Positions 35,501-44,551 of a DNA stretch of 64,000 nucleotides are shown here, one piece after another. Location of the stretch: positions 34,103,205 to 34,167,204 of the forward strand of contig CM066912.1 of the NCBI GenBank assembly GCA_033964015.1, given 5' to 3'. The notes beneath the pieces were generated by a model that was not told the origin of the DNA, searched no databases, and saw nothing but the letters and a program-made list of their open reading frames with translations. Source of the DNA: Scolanthus callimorphus (taxonomy: Eukaryota; Cnidaria; Anthozoa; Actiniaria; Edwardsiidae). The translations under genes were made by a program, and so were the position numbers. How positions within the stretch are numbered: the first letter of the stretch is position 1; each line of letters begins with the position of its first letter.

Positions 35501-38418
35501 ACTATTTTCCATCCAATTTCGCCCGATATTTTTTTTTAAAAGTGCAAGATGTAGCAGTTCAAAACAAAAACACGGCGCAAAGGACGGCGGTTGGCGGTAT
35601 GACTCACTTCCTATGAATCGACATGTTCTAGCAAGACAACAGCAACAGCGAGCTAGCGCTGTTTTATCGTTTTATCCCTGTCGCTAAGAAGTCTTGGTCA
35701 GCTCATCCCTCCGAGGCGACTAGTTCATATAAACAACATCCATGTTTTGGGGATATTAGGTTTTTACAGATAGATTCATCACATCATATGACGAGTGAAT
35801 TCCACTGTTAAAGAGCCTGTGTCAGCCGCCATTTTGACAGCCTAGCAACATACCAAGACTGAGAAAGCATCCATTTCCATCGGCTGATTTAGAGAATATG
35901 GAGCAATGTTCCCCATTAAATTTGGTAAATCAAATCTGAAACTTTGTTTTTAGATGTTTATTAAGCGATTTCTACACGTAATTTGTCTTCTAATATCAAA
36001 ACTAAAACAATAACAAAGGAGTGGCTGACACAGGCTCTTTAATTTCACGCGAAATACGATACGATATCGCAGGAGTTTAGTACCGACCGAAGCGACGATT
36101 GCGATATCGTTTTTCAAGTGAAATTTAATGTGGAATTCACGAGTCCAGCGATGTATTTTTTTATCCCATAGCAATGATTTTATATTATTTTAGTGAAATG
36201 ATTCTAGCTATGAGCTTTCTTTGCGCGCGGGTTTCAACCATTGAATTCCACGTTAAATCTCACTCGGTTTTTAGCCAATCAATGGGATTCTATGGGGCAA
36301 CGAGTAGATAATAAAAATGAAATCGTATTTTATAGGACGGCAAAAAGACAAGTGGCACGAGTGAAAGAAAGGTGCCGACTCGAGCTGTTAAACCTAATGT
36401 TCGTCACTCGCCGAAGCATGCTGGCTGGATAAGCGAGAAGGAACCGCCCTTAGCAAAAGGGAAGGCTTCTGCAAATACTAAGATAACAACACCAAAGCCT
36501 GTGCCAAGAGGAAACAACTCTCTACAAAGAAACAAAAAGGTATTTTGTTTTTCTCCCATGTGCAAGCTTTAAGGTCATTCTAGGTAATCTAGTCACTGTA
36601 ATCTAAGGTCAGTCTCTAGGGTTCAGTGCTTCCTGAATGAAATTGAGAAATGCTATTTCTTGTGGCGCGATGCGCGAGAGTTTGATGTCGCGTGCGTCAG
36701 CTCGTCAATGGTGTTTTAAAGCATCATCATCATCATTATCATTTTTTATTCACAGCATTTCACTTTTTCTTGTGTATGTTTACATTATTTGTATTTTTAT
36801 ATCGTTTTTTTTTTAAAGCAAACTTCCTCTTTTTAAGAGGAAAAATAGAGAAACGAATGCAGAAAATTGTCAACACTTTCTTTAGGAATTACAAGCAATG
36901 CTATTGAATTTGGGACGATTTACAAACCCTTACTGAGCGTTTGACAGCGCGCGCACGACCCGTTTTGCACGTACCTGGCATGGACAACAGAGCTTGGACC
37001 AAGAGCTTTGAGGCCCTGCCCATTGGTTGATTTTGAACGTTGGGGCATGCGCAGAAATTTCCTTCCCACAGCAGCTGTATCGAATCTCGCGCATGCGTCA
37101 GAGGCTGTCACCAGAGCCTCCCCCGCACGGAGACGAGTCGGGGAGCACTGGGTACGAGAATGCTTGGACACCTAAAAACATGGTTGCCTTGTCATGCGCA
37201 GTCAAGTTGTACTGAAACCTAGGGTGTGACATCTGGGCGCTACCCCGGTGTAGTAAGAACCTGTGTATTGTTCACGAGTTGCGTCACAAAGCCCCTTTTG
37301 TTTAGTAGAACGAATCATGATGAGATATTAACTGAACACAATGGTGTCGTCTGGGAATGGTTCTTACACGGAGGTATACCCGACATCTGGAGCGCGCGTA
37401 GGGTGCGGTTCAGGACTGGCTGCAGGCTATAATAAAGCGGAGTTCTGATAACTATTGAAGATTTGCAGAATTGGTGTAATCATTTTGCGATTGGTTTCGA
37501 TACTAACAGTCATATATGAATTTCGCTCTCACCAAGGGACTGCTCTCACTGATACTACGTTTTCATTTCTAGATAAAAGTCAACGAGGCGGAGTCTGAAG
37601 AATCGCAAAGTTCAAGGAGCTTTTCCCTGATTTGGATGCTGAAGATTCCTTGTATGCGAAAGAAGTATGTCTCTAAATTGTCATGAAATAATGACTTCCT
37701 TATACTATTGCATCGCCCCAAACGTTGTCTTGCCTTTGATTACTAGAAGGAAGAGCAAGATATACACAGAGACTTTCTGTAGAAACCCATCCATGGGAAA
37801 ATCTGAATTTCCCATTGTAGAAGAATGGGAAGTGTTTGGAATCCCGAACACTTCCTATGCATGTGCCTTGGAAATTCAGCGTTTCCCATGGATGGGTTTC
37901 TGCAGAAATTCCCTGTGATAGTGATTAGTAGTTATGTTTCTTTAGGATGTCCAAATGAGATGGGTTAGCCCGAGGGGAGGGGGTCATGGTGATGATCACC
38001 AATCCCTTAGAGTATGGCGTCACGAAAATACTATATCTAAGAGGTGTTGGCCAAAATTGCCATCCTTGCACCTAATTTCCCATCTCTTAGGGGTAAATTT
38101 GCTGTGGATCACCCTTTAGGGGTCAGAAATCAGTTTGTCCGACGATCACATGTACACCCGTCTATTTTTTAGAGAGAGTCCCTCTACTGTCTAGGACACC
38201 AACCCAGAACCACAACTGCAAACATTCTGAACGTATTTGTATTAATTCTTACTCCCAAAGGCAAAATCAAAGCAGACCGCTATTCAAGGGGACAAGAAGA
38301 AAAGCCCATTCAAAAGCAAATCAAGGCGATCAAACCAACACGCAAGAAGCAAAACGACGAGAATCTCAACTGGTTTGATTCTGACGCTATTTTCGGATTT
38401 GGCATTGACGACGAGTAG
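20508..38418 (+). CDS. SYCP1: synaptonemal complex protein 1 (transverse filament), 34 exons
   Basis: SYCP1 forms the rod that links homologous chromosome axes in meiosis. Exon 2 (20,827-20,948) holds KLHQEAEKIRKWKTS, nearly the vertebrate KLYKEAEKIKKWKVS (from memory). Exons: 20,508-20,708, 21,226-21,291, 21,396-21,463, 22,242-22,315, 22,638-22,696, 23,161-23,230, 23,473-23,545, 23,845-23,939, 24,233-24,327, 24,730-24,914, 25,655-25,722, 25,847-25,908, 26,429-26,545, 27,020-27,124, 28,565-28,668, 29,520-29,562, 29,819-29,893, 30,007-30,077, 30,717-30,796, 30,874-30,935, 31,191-31,253, 31,517-31,578, 31,660-31,722, 32,178-32,240, 32,549-32,659, 32,731-32,892, 33,705-33,777, 34,200-34,253, 34,465-34,494, 34,752-34,990, 36,336-36,539, 37,573-37,664, 38,261-38,418. 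A long heptad coil is followed by a basic, Ser/Thr-Pro tail (RTPRTPLAQ, NPKKRRVVF, acidic serine run) ending WFDSDAIFGFGIDDE. Phases agree throughout except exons 1, 23, 28, 31, 33 and 34, each off by one base. The start ATG at 20,508 is the least certain part. Confidence 0.93.
21723..22150. mobile_element. PIF/Harbinger-like MITE in SYCP1 intron 4
   Basis: Inverted ends TGCACTAGTCATTTG and CAAATGAATAGTGCA are flanked by the trinucleotide TAA on both sides. A partial copy of this intron at 25,084-25,262 carries the uninterrupted site GCCTGTAACATC, so the boundaries are exact. A 3-bp TWA duplication is characteristic of PIF/Harbinger elements. Confidence 0.88.
24355..24670. repeat. fold-back MITE in SYCP1 intron
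   Basis: GTCGAAGCTCTC at the left end is the inverse of GAGAGCTTCGAC at the right end. The interior repeats CTCGTAAGCGACCAGCTCCG several times in both orientations. It lies directly upstream of exon 11. Confidence 0.8.
24958..25262 (+). repeat. chimeric duplication of SYCP1 exon fragments
   Basis: 24,961-25,003 copies part of exon 11 (24,751-24,793), and 25,084-25,262 copies intron 4 plus the first 37 bases of exon 5 (22,242 onward). The exon 5 copy stops inside the coding sequence after GAAAGACCATG, and no donor follows. Inclusion would break the frame, so this is a nonfunctional duplicate within intron 11. Confidence 0.85.
25918..26178. mobile_element. Mutator-like MITE at the exon 13 splice donor of SYCP1
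   Basis: Inverted ends read CAGACTCCTACCCGTCGCT and AGCGACGGGTACGAGTCTG. The flanks are GTAAGTCGA (25,909-25,917) and GTAAGTCAA (26,179-26,187), a 9-bp target duplication with one mismatch. The left copy is the 5' splice site of exon 13. A second inverted pair (AGTAGAAAAG/CTTTTCTACT with GAGGAACGCAGGG) lies inside, so the element may be compound. Confidence 0.8.
26190..26394. mobile_element. MITE family A copy, diverged
   Basis: It has the family ends in degraded form (AACCCAGAGCTTATCGACTC left, GCTCTGGATACGAGAATGA right) with GGTGACAGCCATTGACGCAT inside. It follows the exon 13-proximal MITE directly and lies upstream of exon 14. Confidence 0.7.
27284..27812. mobile_element. inverted-repeat element carrying TATA-like ends
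   Basis: CACGGAGTTCCGGTATAAAA at the left is the inverse of TTTTATACCGGAACTCCGTG at the right, about 530 bp apart. Each terminus therefore holds a TATAAAAGG box pointing inward. CGCGAAATTCAAAAT occurs twice inside. Flanks are TTAA on the left and TTTAA on the right, so a TTAA-type insertion is possible but not exact. It lies in SYCP1 intron 15. Confidence 0.65.
28012..28197. repeat. fold-back element in SYCP1 intron 15
   Basis: TTATTATTCAGCACATCGAT at the left is the inverse of ATCGATGTGCTGAATAATAA at the right. A further inverted pair, AGACGATATTCTGC and GCAGAATATCGTCTGAT, lies just upstream at 27,920-27,995. Confidence 0.8.
30368..30619. mobile_element. TA-flanked MITE family D, copy 2
   Basis: Ends GAGCGGATTTCACATGACTG and CAGTCATGTGAAATCCGCTC are flanked by TA on both sides. 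The interior has CCAATCA/TGATTGG pairs. It lies in SYCP1 between exons 19 and 20. Confidence 0.82.
31291..31464. mobile_element. Mutator-like MITE with 10-bp target duplication
   Basis: ATGTCCTGCA stands on both sides (31,281-31,290 and 31,465-31,474). The ends GCCTGCGTAGCGGCTCTAAA and AGAGCCGCTACGCTGGTTAC are inverted repeats with one small gap. The middle is GC-rich with a GGAAGAA/TTCTTCC stem. A 9-11 bp duplication is typical for Mutator-like transposases. Confidence 0.87.
31760..31899. repeat. near-perfect hairpin in SYCP1 intron 24
   Basis: TTAATGACTGC at the left and GCAGTCATTGA at the right bracket arms containing GGGAAACAGCGAG, AAAACTCG and AACATCGAGA with a short loop around 31,828. 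It could be a compact MITE or the tip of a longer one reaching 32,108. Confidence 0.75.
33848..33964. repeat. fold-back element in SYCP1 intron 28
   Basis: CCGACGCACCCTATCCATAA at the left pairs with TTATGGGAAGGGTGTGTCGG at the right. A related arrangement with CCTTCCCATAATGCATTG and GAATTGTGGGCAGGGTGC is at about 62,380-62,540. Confidence 0.75.
35808..36042. mobile_element. TTAA-flanked MITE family C, copy 2
   Basis: TTAA at 35,808-35,811 and 36,039-36,042 brackets inverted ends AGAGCCTGTGTCAGCC and GGCTGACACAGGCTCT. This is the best preserved member of the family. It lies in the long SYCP1 intron 31 (34,991-36,335), which otherwise shows only noncoding AT-rich sequence. Confidence 0.87.
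36985..37166. mobile_element. MITE family A, partial copy
   Basis: The right half is clear: GAACGTTGGGGCATGCGCAG, then CTCGCGCATGCGTCAGAGGC, then GGGAGCACTGGGTACGAGAA. The left end has lost its terminus. It lies in SYCP1 intron 32. Confidence 0.7.
37775..37915. repeat. fold-back repeat, family E copy 1
   Basis: TTTCTGTAGAAACCCATCCA at the left is the inverse of TGGATGGGTTTCTGCAGAAA at the right, with GGAAGTGTT/AACACTTCC inside. A second member is at 57,310-57,490. Both carry several CCATGG palindromes. Confidence 0.78.
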
Positions 38419-38549
38419 CGTGTCCCAAACTTTCCTATGCGTGCAAGAATAACAGGTGAAAACGACTCTGTTCACTGCCAGGTATTTCTGATGGGGTTGC
38501 CTTCTTTGTATCGATAGCCAAACGTGACATTTTCAACACAGGCTTTATC

Positions 38550-38984
38550 TCATTCTCGTACCCAGAGCTCCCCGATTTGTCACCTCGCGGGGGAGGCAAC
38601 CTCGTTCCCAGGGTCTTCTCGGTCGTTTTTCAAAATGGCGGTTGACTCGGGAGAAGACCCTGGGGGAGGCTGAGTCACATGACCGCTTCGAAACAAAGGA
38701 CAAACCTCGTTCCCATGTTTTCAAACAGTGGTCATATGACTCAGCCTTCCCCAGGGTCTTCTCCCGAATCAACCTCGCCATTTTGAAAAACGACCGAGAA
38801 GACCTGGGACGAGGTTGCGGGGGAGGCTCTACTGACAGCCATTGACGCATGCGCGAGATTTCCGTTGAGATAACTAACTTTCTGCGCATGCCCCAACGTT
38901 CAAAATCAGCGAAAGCCCTCAATCAGATGTCAGCAGAGCCTCCTCCTCTGTGATGACGAGCCGGGCAGCTCTGTGTACGACAAT
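38550..38984. mobile_element. MITE family A copy interrupted by MITE family B
   Basis: Outer ends CATTCTCGTACCCAGAGCTC and GAGC-type inverse CAGCTCTGTGTACGACAAT are flanked by GGCTTTATC (38,541-38,549 and 38,985-38,993), an apparent 9-bp duplication. Without the 221-bp insert and its duplicated 9-mer the element is about 205 bp. It lies directly 3' of the SYCP1 stop codon. Confidence 0.85.
38597..38817. mobile_element. MITE family B, nested, 9-bp target duplication
   Basis: Inverted ends CAACCTCGTTCCCAGGGTCT and GACCTGGGACGAGGTTG are flanked by CGGGGGAGG on both sides (38,588-38,596 and 38,818-38,826). The host sequence is family A, so the insertion order is clear. The second copy at 52,681-52,900 has the same ends and its own 9-bp duplication. 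Confidence 0.93.
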
Positions 38985-39626
38985 GGCTTTATCATCTCTG
39001 ATGTATTTTACAGAAATTTTAATACTTTATTAAATCGAAGAATCATATTCATGATGATTTGTTGATGTATCTAGGCGACATTACGCCGTTATTCAGCTAG
39101 GGACATTTCTAGATTGAATGTTGGGAAATTCAAACTCAAAATAATCACATAAAATCACACATGATACGTGTTCGAATTTTCTATGAGCGAGAACGCTGAG
39201 TTGGCTATTTCACTTAGGGAACGAGGAGTAGTCTAATCATATTAGTACAAAAACCCACTACCATACTACCTTCTATACATATTGATTTTAATAGGTTCGG
39301 ACGTTTTACGGTAGCTTATTCGCTGCTCAAGTTATTGTGCTGATAAGTAATATGTTATATGATATCATCAAGTGTTCTGCCTAACAGATATTGAGGGCGG
39401 GAGCCAATCAGATTGCAGGATTTGTGATAGTATGCGAGTGGGTTTTCATTTTTTACCTATGACACGTCACTGGAAACAATCCGCATCCGCAACCGATCAA
39501 AACATCTTATTATCTGCTTGCCATATTTATCTAGATGCGTGCGCATTCTGCCCGAATTTCCCAGCAGAATATTCTCGCAAGGCAAAAAGAACAGAAAAGT
39601 CTTGATGATTTTAGTGTCATTTATTA

Positions 39627-40175
39627 GATATTCACTTTCACACTACAAAAACTAAAAAGTAAGTTTACAATTATTATTATTATAAATTAAAAATAGCTAA
39701 AAAGTGAGGTATATCCGTATATACTAAATTTTTACAAGCGAAACTTAAGGCTGATCTTTCTCCGGGGATTCAAGAAATTCTCCAAATATAATTGGAGTTA
39801 TGGAATAATAAAGGAATTATGTGCCAATAACTTTCGTTCACTTGTAAACTGAATAAAATACCCGGATAAGCTAAAAAAAATTGACGGGTGAGTCCATGAT
39901 TAGAATAGATATTCACTTTCACACTACAAAAAACTACAAAGTAAGTTTACAATTATTATTATTATAAGTTAAAAATTGCTAAAAAAGTGAGGTAAATACC
40001 CGTATATACTAAATGTTTACAAGAAACTTACGGCTGATCTTTCTCCGGGATTCAAGAAATTCTCAAAATTATAATTGGAGTTATGGAATAAAATAGGAAT
40101 TATGTACCAATAACTTTCCTTCACTTGTAAACTCAATAAAATACCCGGATAAGCTAAACAAAATTGACGGGTGAA
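39627..40175. repeat. two-copy tandem repeat, unit about 275 bp
   Basis: AGATATTCACTTTCACACTA begins each unit (39,627 and 39,908), and each ends with AAATTGACGGGTGA. The copies differ by small indels. The surrounding 38,985-40,811 contains no gene that I can support; a C26 tract lies at about 40,501-40,526. Confidence 0.88.
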
Positions 40176-40811
40176 TAATCCGTAATAAGTAATAATCCGT
40201 AATAAGTCGTAAAAAAGATAAATGCATAATCAAATAATTCTATACTATCAATATCGTGGTTACACTTTGATAATGAAGAGAAATTAATAGAAATTAAACA
40301 AAACCGGTAAACTTATAATTCTCTAAACAAATGTCTTTTTTTATTACCAAAATTTATTTCTAGAACTATTTTGTGCTAAGTTGTGCACCATCTAAAGTGG
40401 TTCACATTTGTACATATGTATGGTGCCCCTTTCCAGGTTTCCTATTTTTTGTCTTACTTAATGTTTACTTGTATTCTTTTTCTAAAAAGGGGGCCACAGG
40501 CACCCCCCCCCCCCCCCCCCCCCCCCTAGCTACGCCCCTGAACGCCAACTGGATATTTTTCCACATCTAATTATAGAGAGCCCGCCTCATTCACAAGCGC
40601 AGGTCGTACAGTCTTTCAAACATAATGTTTATAAGGCAAAAGCAAAGGAAACGTTTTATAACATGTTCGCCCCTTAGCAAAGGCACCGTCAAGAAATGGA
40701 CACCCCAAACAATGCGTAGTGATGTAAGAGCACCCTCCACTCGTTAGTACAAAACGTAAAGATGATTACTCCCTCACTTATTGGTTACACTTTGCCTTAA
40801 AAAAAAAAGAA

Positions 40812-42296
40812 CTAACGTTTCTTGCACACATTTTGTAATCCTTTGGGTGCAGCACAATACCATCTTCGCCGTTCAGTGAAGGCAGTGGGCACCCGTGGGG
40901 ATTTACAAACTCGAACTGCTGCAGCAAACCACACAGGAACATGAACAACTCTGAGCGGGCTAGTACCTCTCCTAGACACACCCTTGGACCGGCACCGAAC
41001 GGGAGGAGGGTCCCTCCAGGGGGAGCACAAATTTGCCCTCCGAATCAGGAAGCGGTCCACGTCGAACTTGAAAGGGTCTTTCCAAATGGATGGGTCGAAG
41101 TGCAGGGACCACAGATTGGTGAATGTTAAAGTATCCTTAGGTATATCGTACCCAAGCAGCGTCGTTGCGGTGGTTGTCTTGTGAGGGACCGAAAGTGGTA
41201 CCAAATTAGCCTGGCGCTGGACTTCGGCTGTAAAGGCTTCAAGAACTGGCAGATCTTTTCTCTGCGAAGTCTGAGGGAGCTCCTCTCGACCGACAACTTG
41301 GTCTATTTCCCTATGAAGGCGATCTTGTACTTCAGGGTTGTGAAGAAGGTAGGCAAAAGCCCAGGCGAGGGTTGTAGAGGTAGTCTCAGATCCAGCAATA
41401 AAAAGAGTAGAGAGACTTGTCAATACAATAGAATCTTCGTCGAGGTACTGCTTGGTAGACTTGTCTTCCTTTTCTGCCTCCAGCTTGACTTTGATTACGG
41501 CATCGGTGTAGTCACGAATGTTCTCTGGGTCAAAAGTGGCAAGGTGCTGTCGATACTTATCTCGAATAATATCTTCACGAAACTCAGATCCTTTCTCATC
41601 TTGGTGGTTTCTTTATCTTCGGGAACAAAACTTTTCAAAAGTGGAAACACTTGAGCAAGTTGGATGAAGAAACACTTCGCCGGGTCAACGCATTATGGAT
41701 TTCATACAGTCGTTGGAACTCGGGATCATCGATTTCATAACGCGAGCCGAAGAGCTGAGAACATATTATGTTTGTCACCGACAGTCCACATTGTAACGCA
41801 ATGTCTGTAGGAATTCCTTTAAGCTCTTCCAGCCTTTTGGTTAGCTCATGCACCTCTCTTCGTATCACCTTCTGCAGTCGGGCCTCTCCATAGACTTTAA
41901 GTGAGGAATGTCCAGCTTTCGGTGGAGTCGCCATTTCGGCCCAAACTCAGTTGTAGCGAGACCTTCAGGCTTCGGCTTCTCGCCTGGTTTTAAACTTATG
42001 ACTCTAAAACTTGGTCGTCCGGCAAAAGTATTAGATTGTCGGACCAATGCCTCCTTGATAGCGTCTCCACTCAGAACAATGGCTGGTTTGTGGCCAATAT
42101 ACAGGCGGAATATCTTGCCATATTTTTTGCCAAGCTCAGTCAGTCTGAGATGTAAGTTTTCTCCCCTCATTATATTAACGTTCCCTATAATAGGCCATGG
42201 ACGAGGACCAGGTGGCAGGTTTTTCTCTCGGAACTCAAAGAAAAGATGATACAAGATCAAGAGAGAGATAGCGAGCACTGCAAGCTCTGCATACAT
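40812..42296 (-). CDS. cytochrome P450, clan 2 type, copy 1 (frame-broken)
   Basis: An intronless, full-length P450 that would insert oxygen into a lipophilic substrate at the ER membrane. Visible features from N to C: membrane anchor [17 protein letters not shown], hinge [13 protein letters not shown]-helix [10 protein letters not shown]-helix EVQR, FDVDRF, the heme loop (split over two frames) with CLGE, and an end VCKKR. The frame breaks near 41,905, 41,650, 41,588, 41,050, 41,030 and 40,825. Compared with copy 2, each break is explained by one missing base. The ends are almost identical to copy 2 while about residues 90-230 differ strongly. It may be intact in the animal or a young pseudogene; the pattern of breaks favours sequence error. 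Closest known groups by motif are CYP1, CYP2 and CYP17, but I would not choose one. Confidence 0.88.
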
Positions 42297-42454
42297 CTCG
42301 AGATGGCGCTTTGTGAACAAGAAATGCACAACACGCTTCTTTATGCTGAGTAATCGGACGCCGAGGGTGGCACCGAATGGTAATGTCAATACCACGGCAT
42401 TAAGGTTAATTTTAGGTCGATTTAAGGTATAGTGTTTTGGCAATCTCGGTTTTC

Positions 42455-42560
42455 AACCGAGCCACGGACGAGACCCACAGGTAGCAGATTTTTCTCTCTC
42501 TCGGAACTCAAGAAAAGATGATGAAAAAGAGAAAGCGAGTATTTCCCTTATATATGTATA
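42455..42560 (-). pseudogene. P450 N-terminal fragment
   Basis: The minus strand reads SFLEFREREKSATCGSRPWLG, a decayed copy of the [16 protein letters not shown] segment that opens both P450 genes. It stands immediately upstream of copy 1. Only this stretch is recognisable, so it is the leftover of a third tandem unit. The rest of 42,561-44,197 shows no gene; it holds a degenerate GGATTCC-rich repeat at about 43,868-43,975. Confidence 0.65.
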
Positions 42561-43074
42561 ACGAGAAGGAGTCGATAACATCGCGCGCAAGCCGATGTCA
42601 GTCGGGTGTTGGCACCTGTGTAGACTCAATATTGCTTGAATTATTTGGAGGTAGGCGTGGACTTGCAAATTTATCTGCGCGGCTTAGCGGTTAGTTATGT
42701 CATGAATGGTTTTTGTCGCTGCCAAAGCACAGTATTGCAAGGCACGGGGTGCTGACACAAGACTTCTGGGGCCGAGGCTAGTTTTGTGGCAGGTTGGAGG
42801 AATGGACAGCTTTGCAAGACTGTCAGTATAGCTGAGTATCCTGAATGCGCAAAGTCTTTATGTGCACAACAATGTAAATAAAACGCTGTCAACTCTCTAA
42901 TCCGTTTTCGTTTGAAACTGCATACATTTTGATGTTGATGCGTTTAGGCTTTCTGTCCACACTTGATGGTGCGGCGAAATCAAGGCCAAATCGCATCGTT
43001 TTGAATCGTCCTCGAAAGTGAAAAAAAAACCCGCATAGGGACGGAATTAGATATTTCCGGGGGAGGTTGCAGGG

Positions 43075-43300
43075 TTTTCTTGTGTAGAAGCTTCTTTCCT
43101 GGCTCAGATGAGTTCGGGAATGTTTTTGTGAGCCGAAGAAAGCTGTTGTTTGAGCTTCTGCCTGACCGGCTTGCAGGGATTTATTTTTCTAGCTCAGAAG
43201 CTTGCGCGTTATTATTTTTTATTATTTTTTCGGAATTTCCGCAACCCTTCCCGGAGGTAAGGCGGTCAAAAAAGCGTTCCTCGCGACAGCAGTATTTCTG
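43075..43300. repeat. dispersed repeat, pair with 48,560-48,720
   Basis: Both places share TCTGCCTGACCGGCTTGCAG followed by GGATTTATTTTTCTAGCTCA and a preceding TTTTTGTGAGCCGAAG. No terminal repeats or coding frame are visible, so the class is unknown. Confidence 0.65.
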
Positions 43301-44197
43301 CAGCCAAAGTAACAAAACTGGCTAAATTTATTCTCCTGTCGAGTTCTTGAACTCTTACAAAGATTCTTACTAATAGTAAACAAAATTTGATAGATATGTT
43401 AATGTTCAGAGCAATTTCAGCCATTACTGTGGTTAATTGAATCCTATCCGTTTTCGTTATCCGTCTGCGAAAACGCATTAATAATGCAGAGAGTTAAAAA
43501 TACCAATACGGTATAAACCTTATTCCAAAATGGCTGACTGGCCCTTGTTGCCTCGTTCTCGGGAAATTATTATTTCCTTTTCTATTAACTCAACAAAAAC
43601 AACACTTGTGTAGTTTCATGAGAGCGAGGCCACAAGGGCCAATTGAACAAAACGTCGAAGTCGCCATTAATGGAATATGGACGCGGATAGATCGGTACAA
43701 TTTCGATATCATCCGTTGGATTTCAATAAAGTCCAACGTTTTTTCGGCATTATTGACATCTCTGTTTACCTTGTAGCCTGCGTCTAGCCGGTATTAAAAT
43801 TCTTTTTTTATTACATATCAAGAAACGTTTGTAACCGGCTCCATGCAGGCTAAAAGCCAGACTACCAAAACACGTTCCATTCCGAATGAGTATGGATCCC
43901 GAATTCCGGTAGCTAGATTCCGGATTCCCAAAGCTCACAAAAGGATTCCGGATTCCAGAGACCGGATTCCAAAAGCTCAGTTGTTCTGGATTGCAAAGCT
44001 CACCATTCTCTTATATCATGGGAGAAATAAAAAAAGGACGCAGGCTTTCTTTTCATTTTTCAGTGTTTGATAGGTGCGTACTCGTCAAGAGATTTTGGAG
44101 AAAAAGTCACACATGAATGTTTTCTGTATATTGGCTCGATCTTTCAAGAATACCCCCAGTAACTTCAAAAGCTTAAAAAAATTATCAAAATTTATTA

Positions 44198-44319
44198 GAG
44201 CGGATTTCACATGACTGTCGTGAGTAATTCGAATTACTTAGTAATTACTCCTATAGGTTTTATTCAGAATTGGTGTAAATACTTGCGATGGTTTCACGAC
44301 AGTCATATGAAAACCGCTC
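44198..44319. mobile_element. TA-flanked MITE family D, copy 3
   Basis: Ends GAGCGGATTTCACATGACTG and CAGTCATATGAAAACCGCTC have TA on both sides. At 122 bp it is an internally shortened member. It lies between the two P450 genes. Confidence 0.82.
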
Positions 44320-44551
44320 TATCAAAAGTGATTTATTTAAATCGTATAACGTCTAATACCACGTCAAAACTATCCATAAGCTGAAAGCTGGAATATATTT
44401 TTGCCTTACAAAGTTTTCTTTTACAAATCAAGTTCACAAAACTCAACGAAGTATAATATTGTTACTTTTATAGAATGGTATTTATGTAGAACCTCGTTTA
44501 CACATAAAACAAATAGTCATTTATATCTCGGCCCGCTCACTCGCCTGCGAA

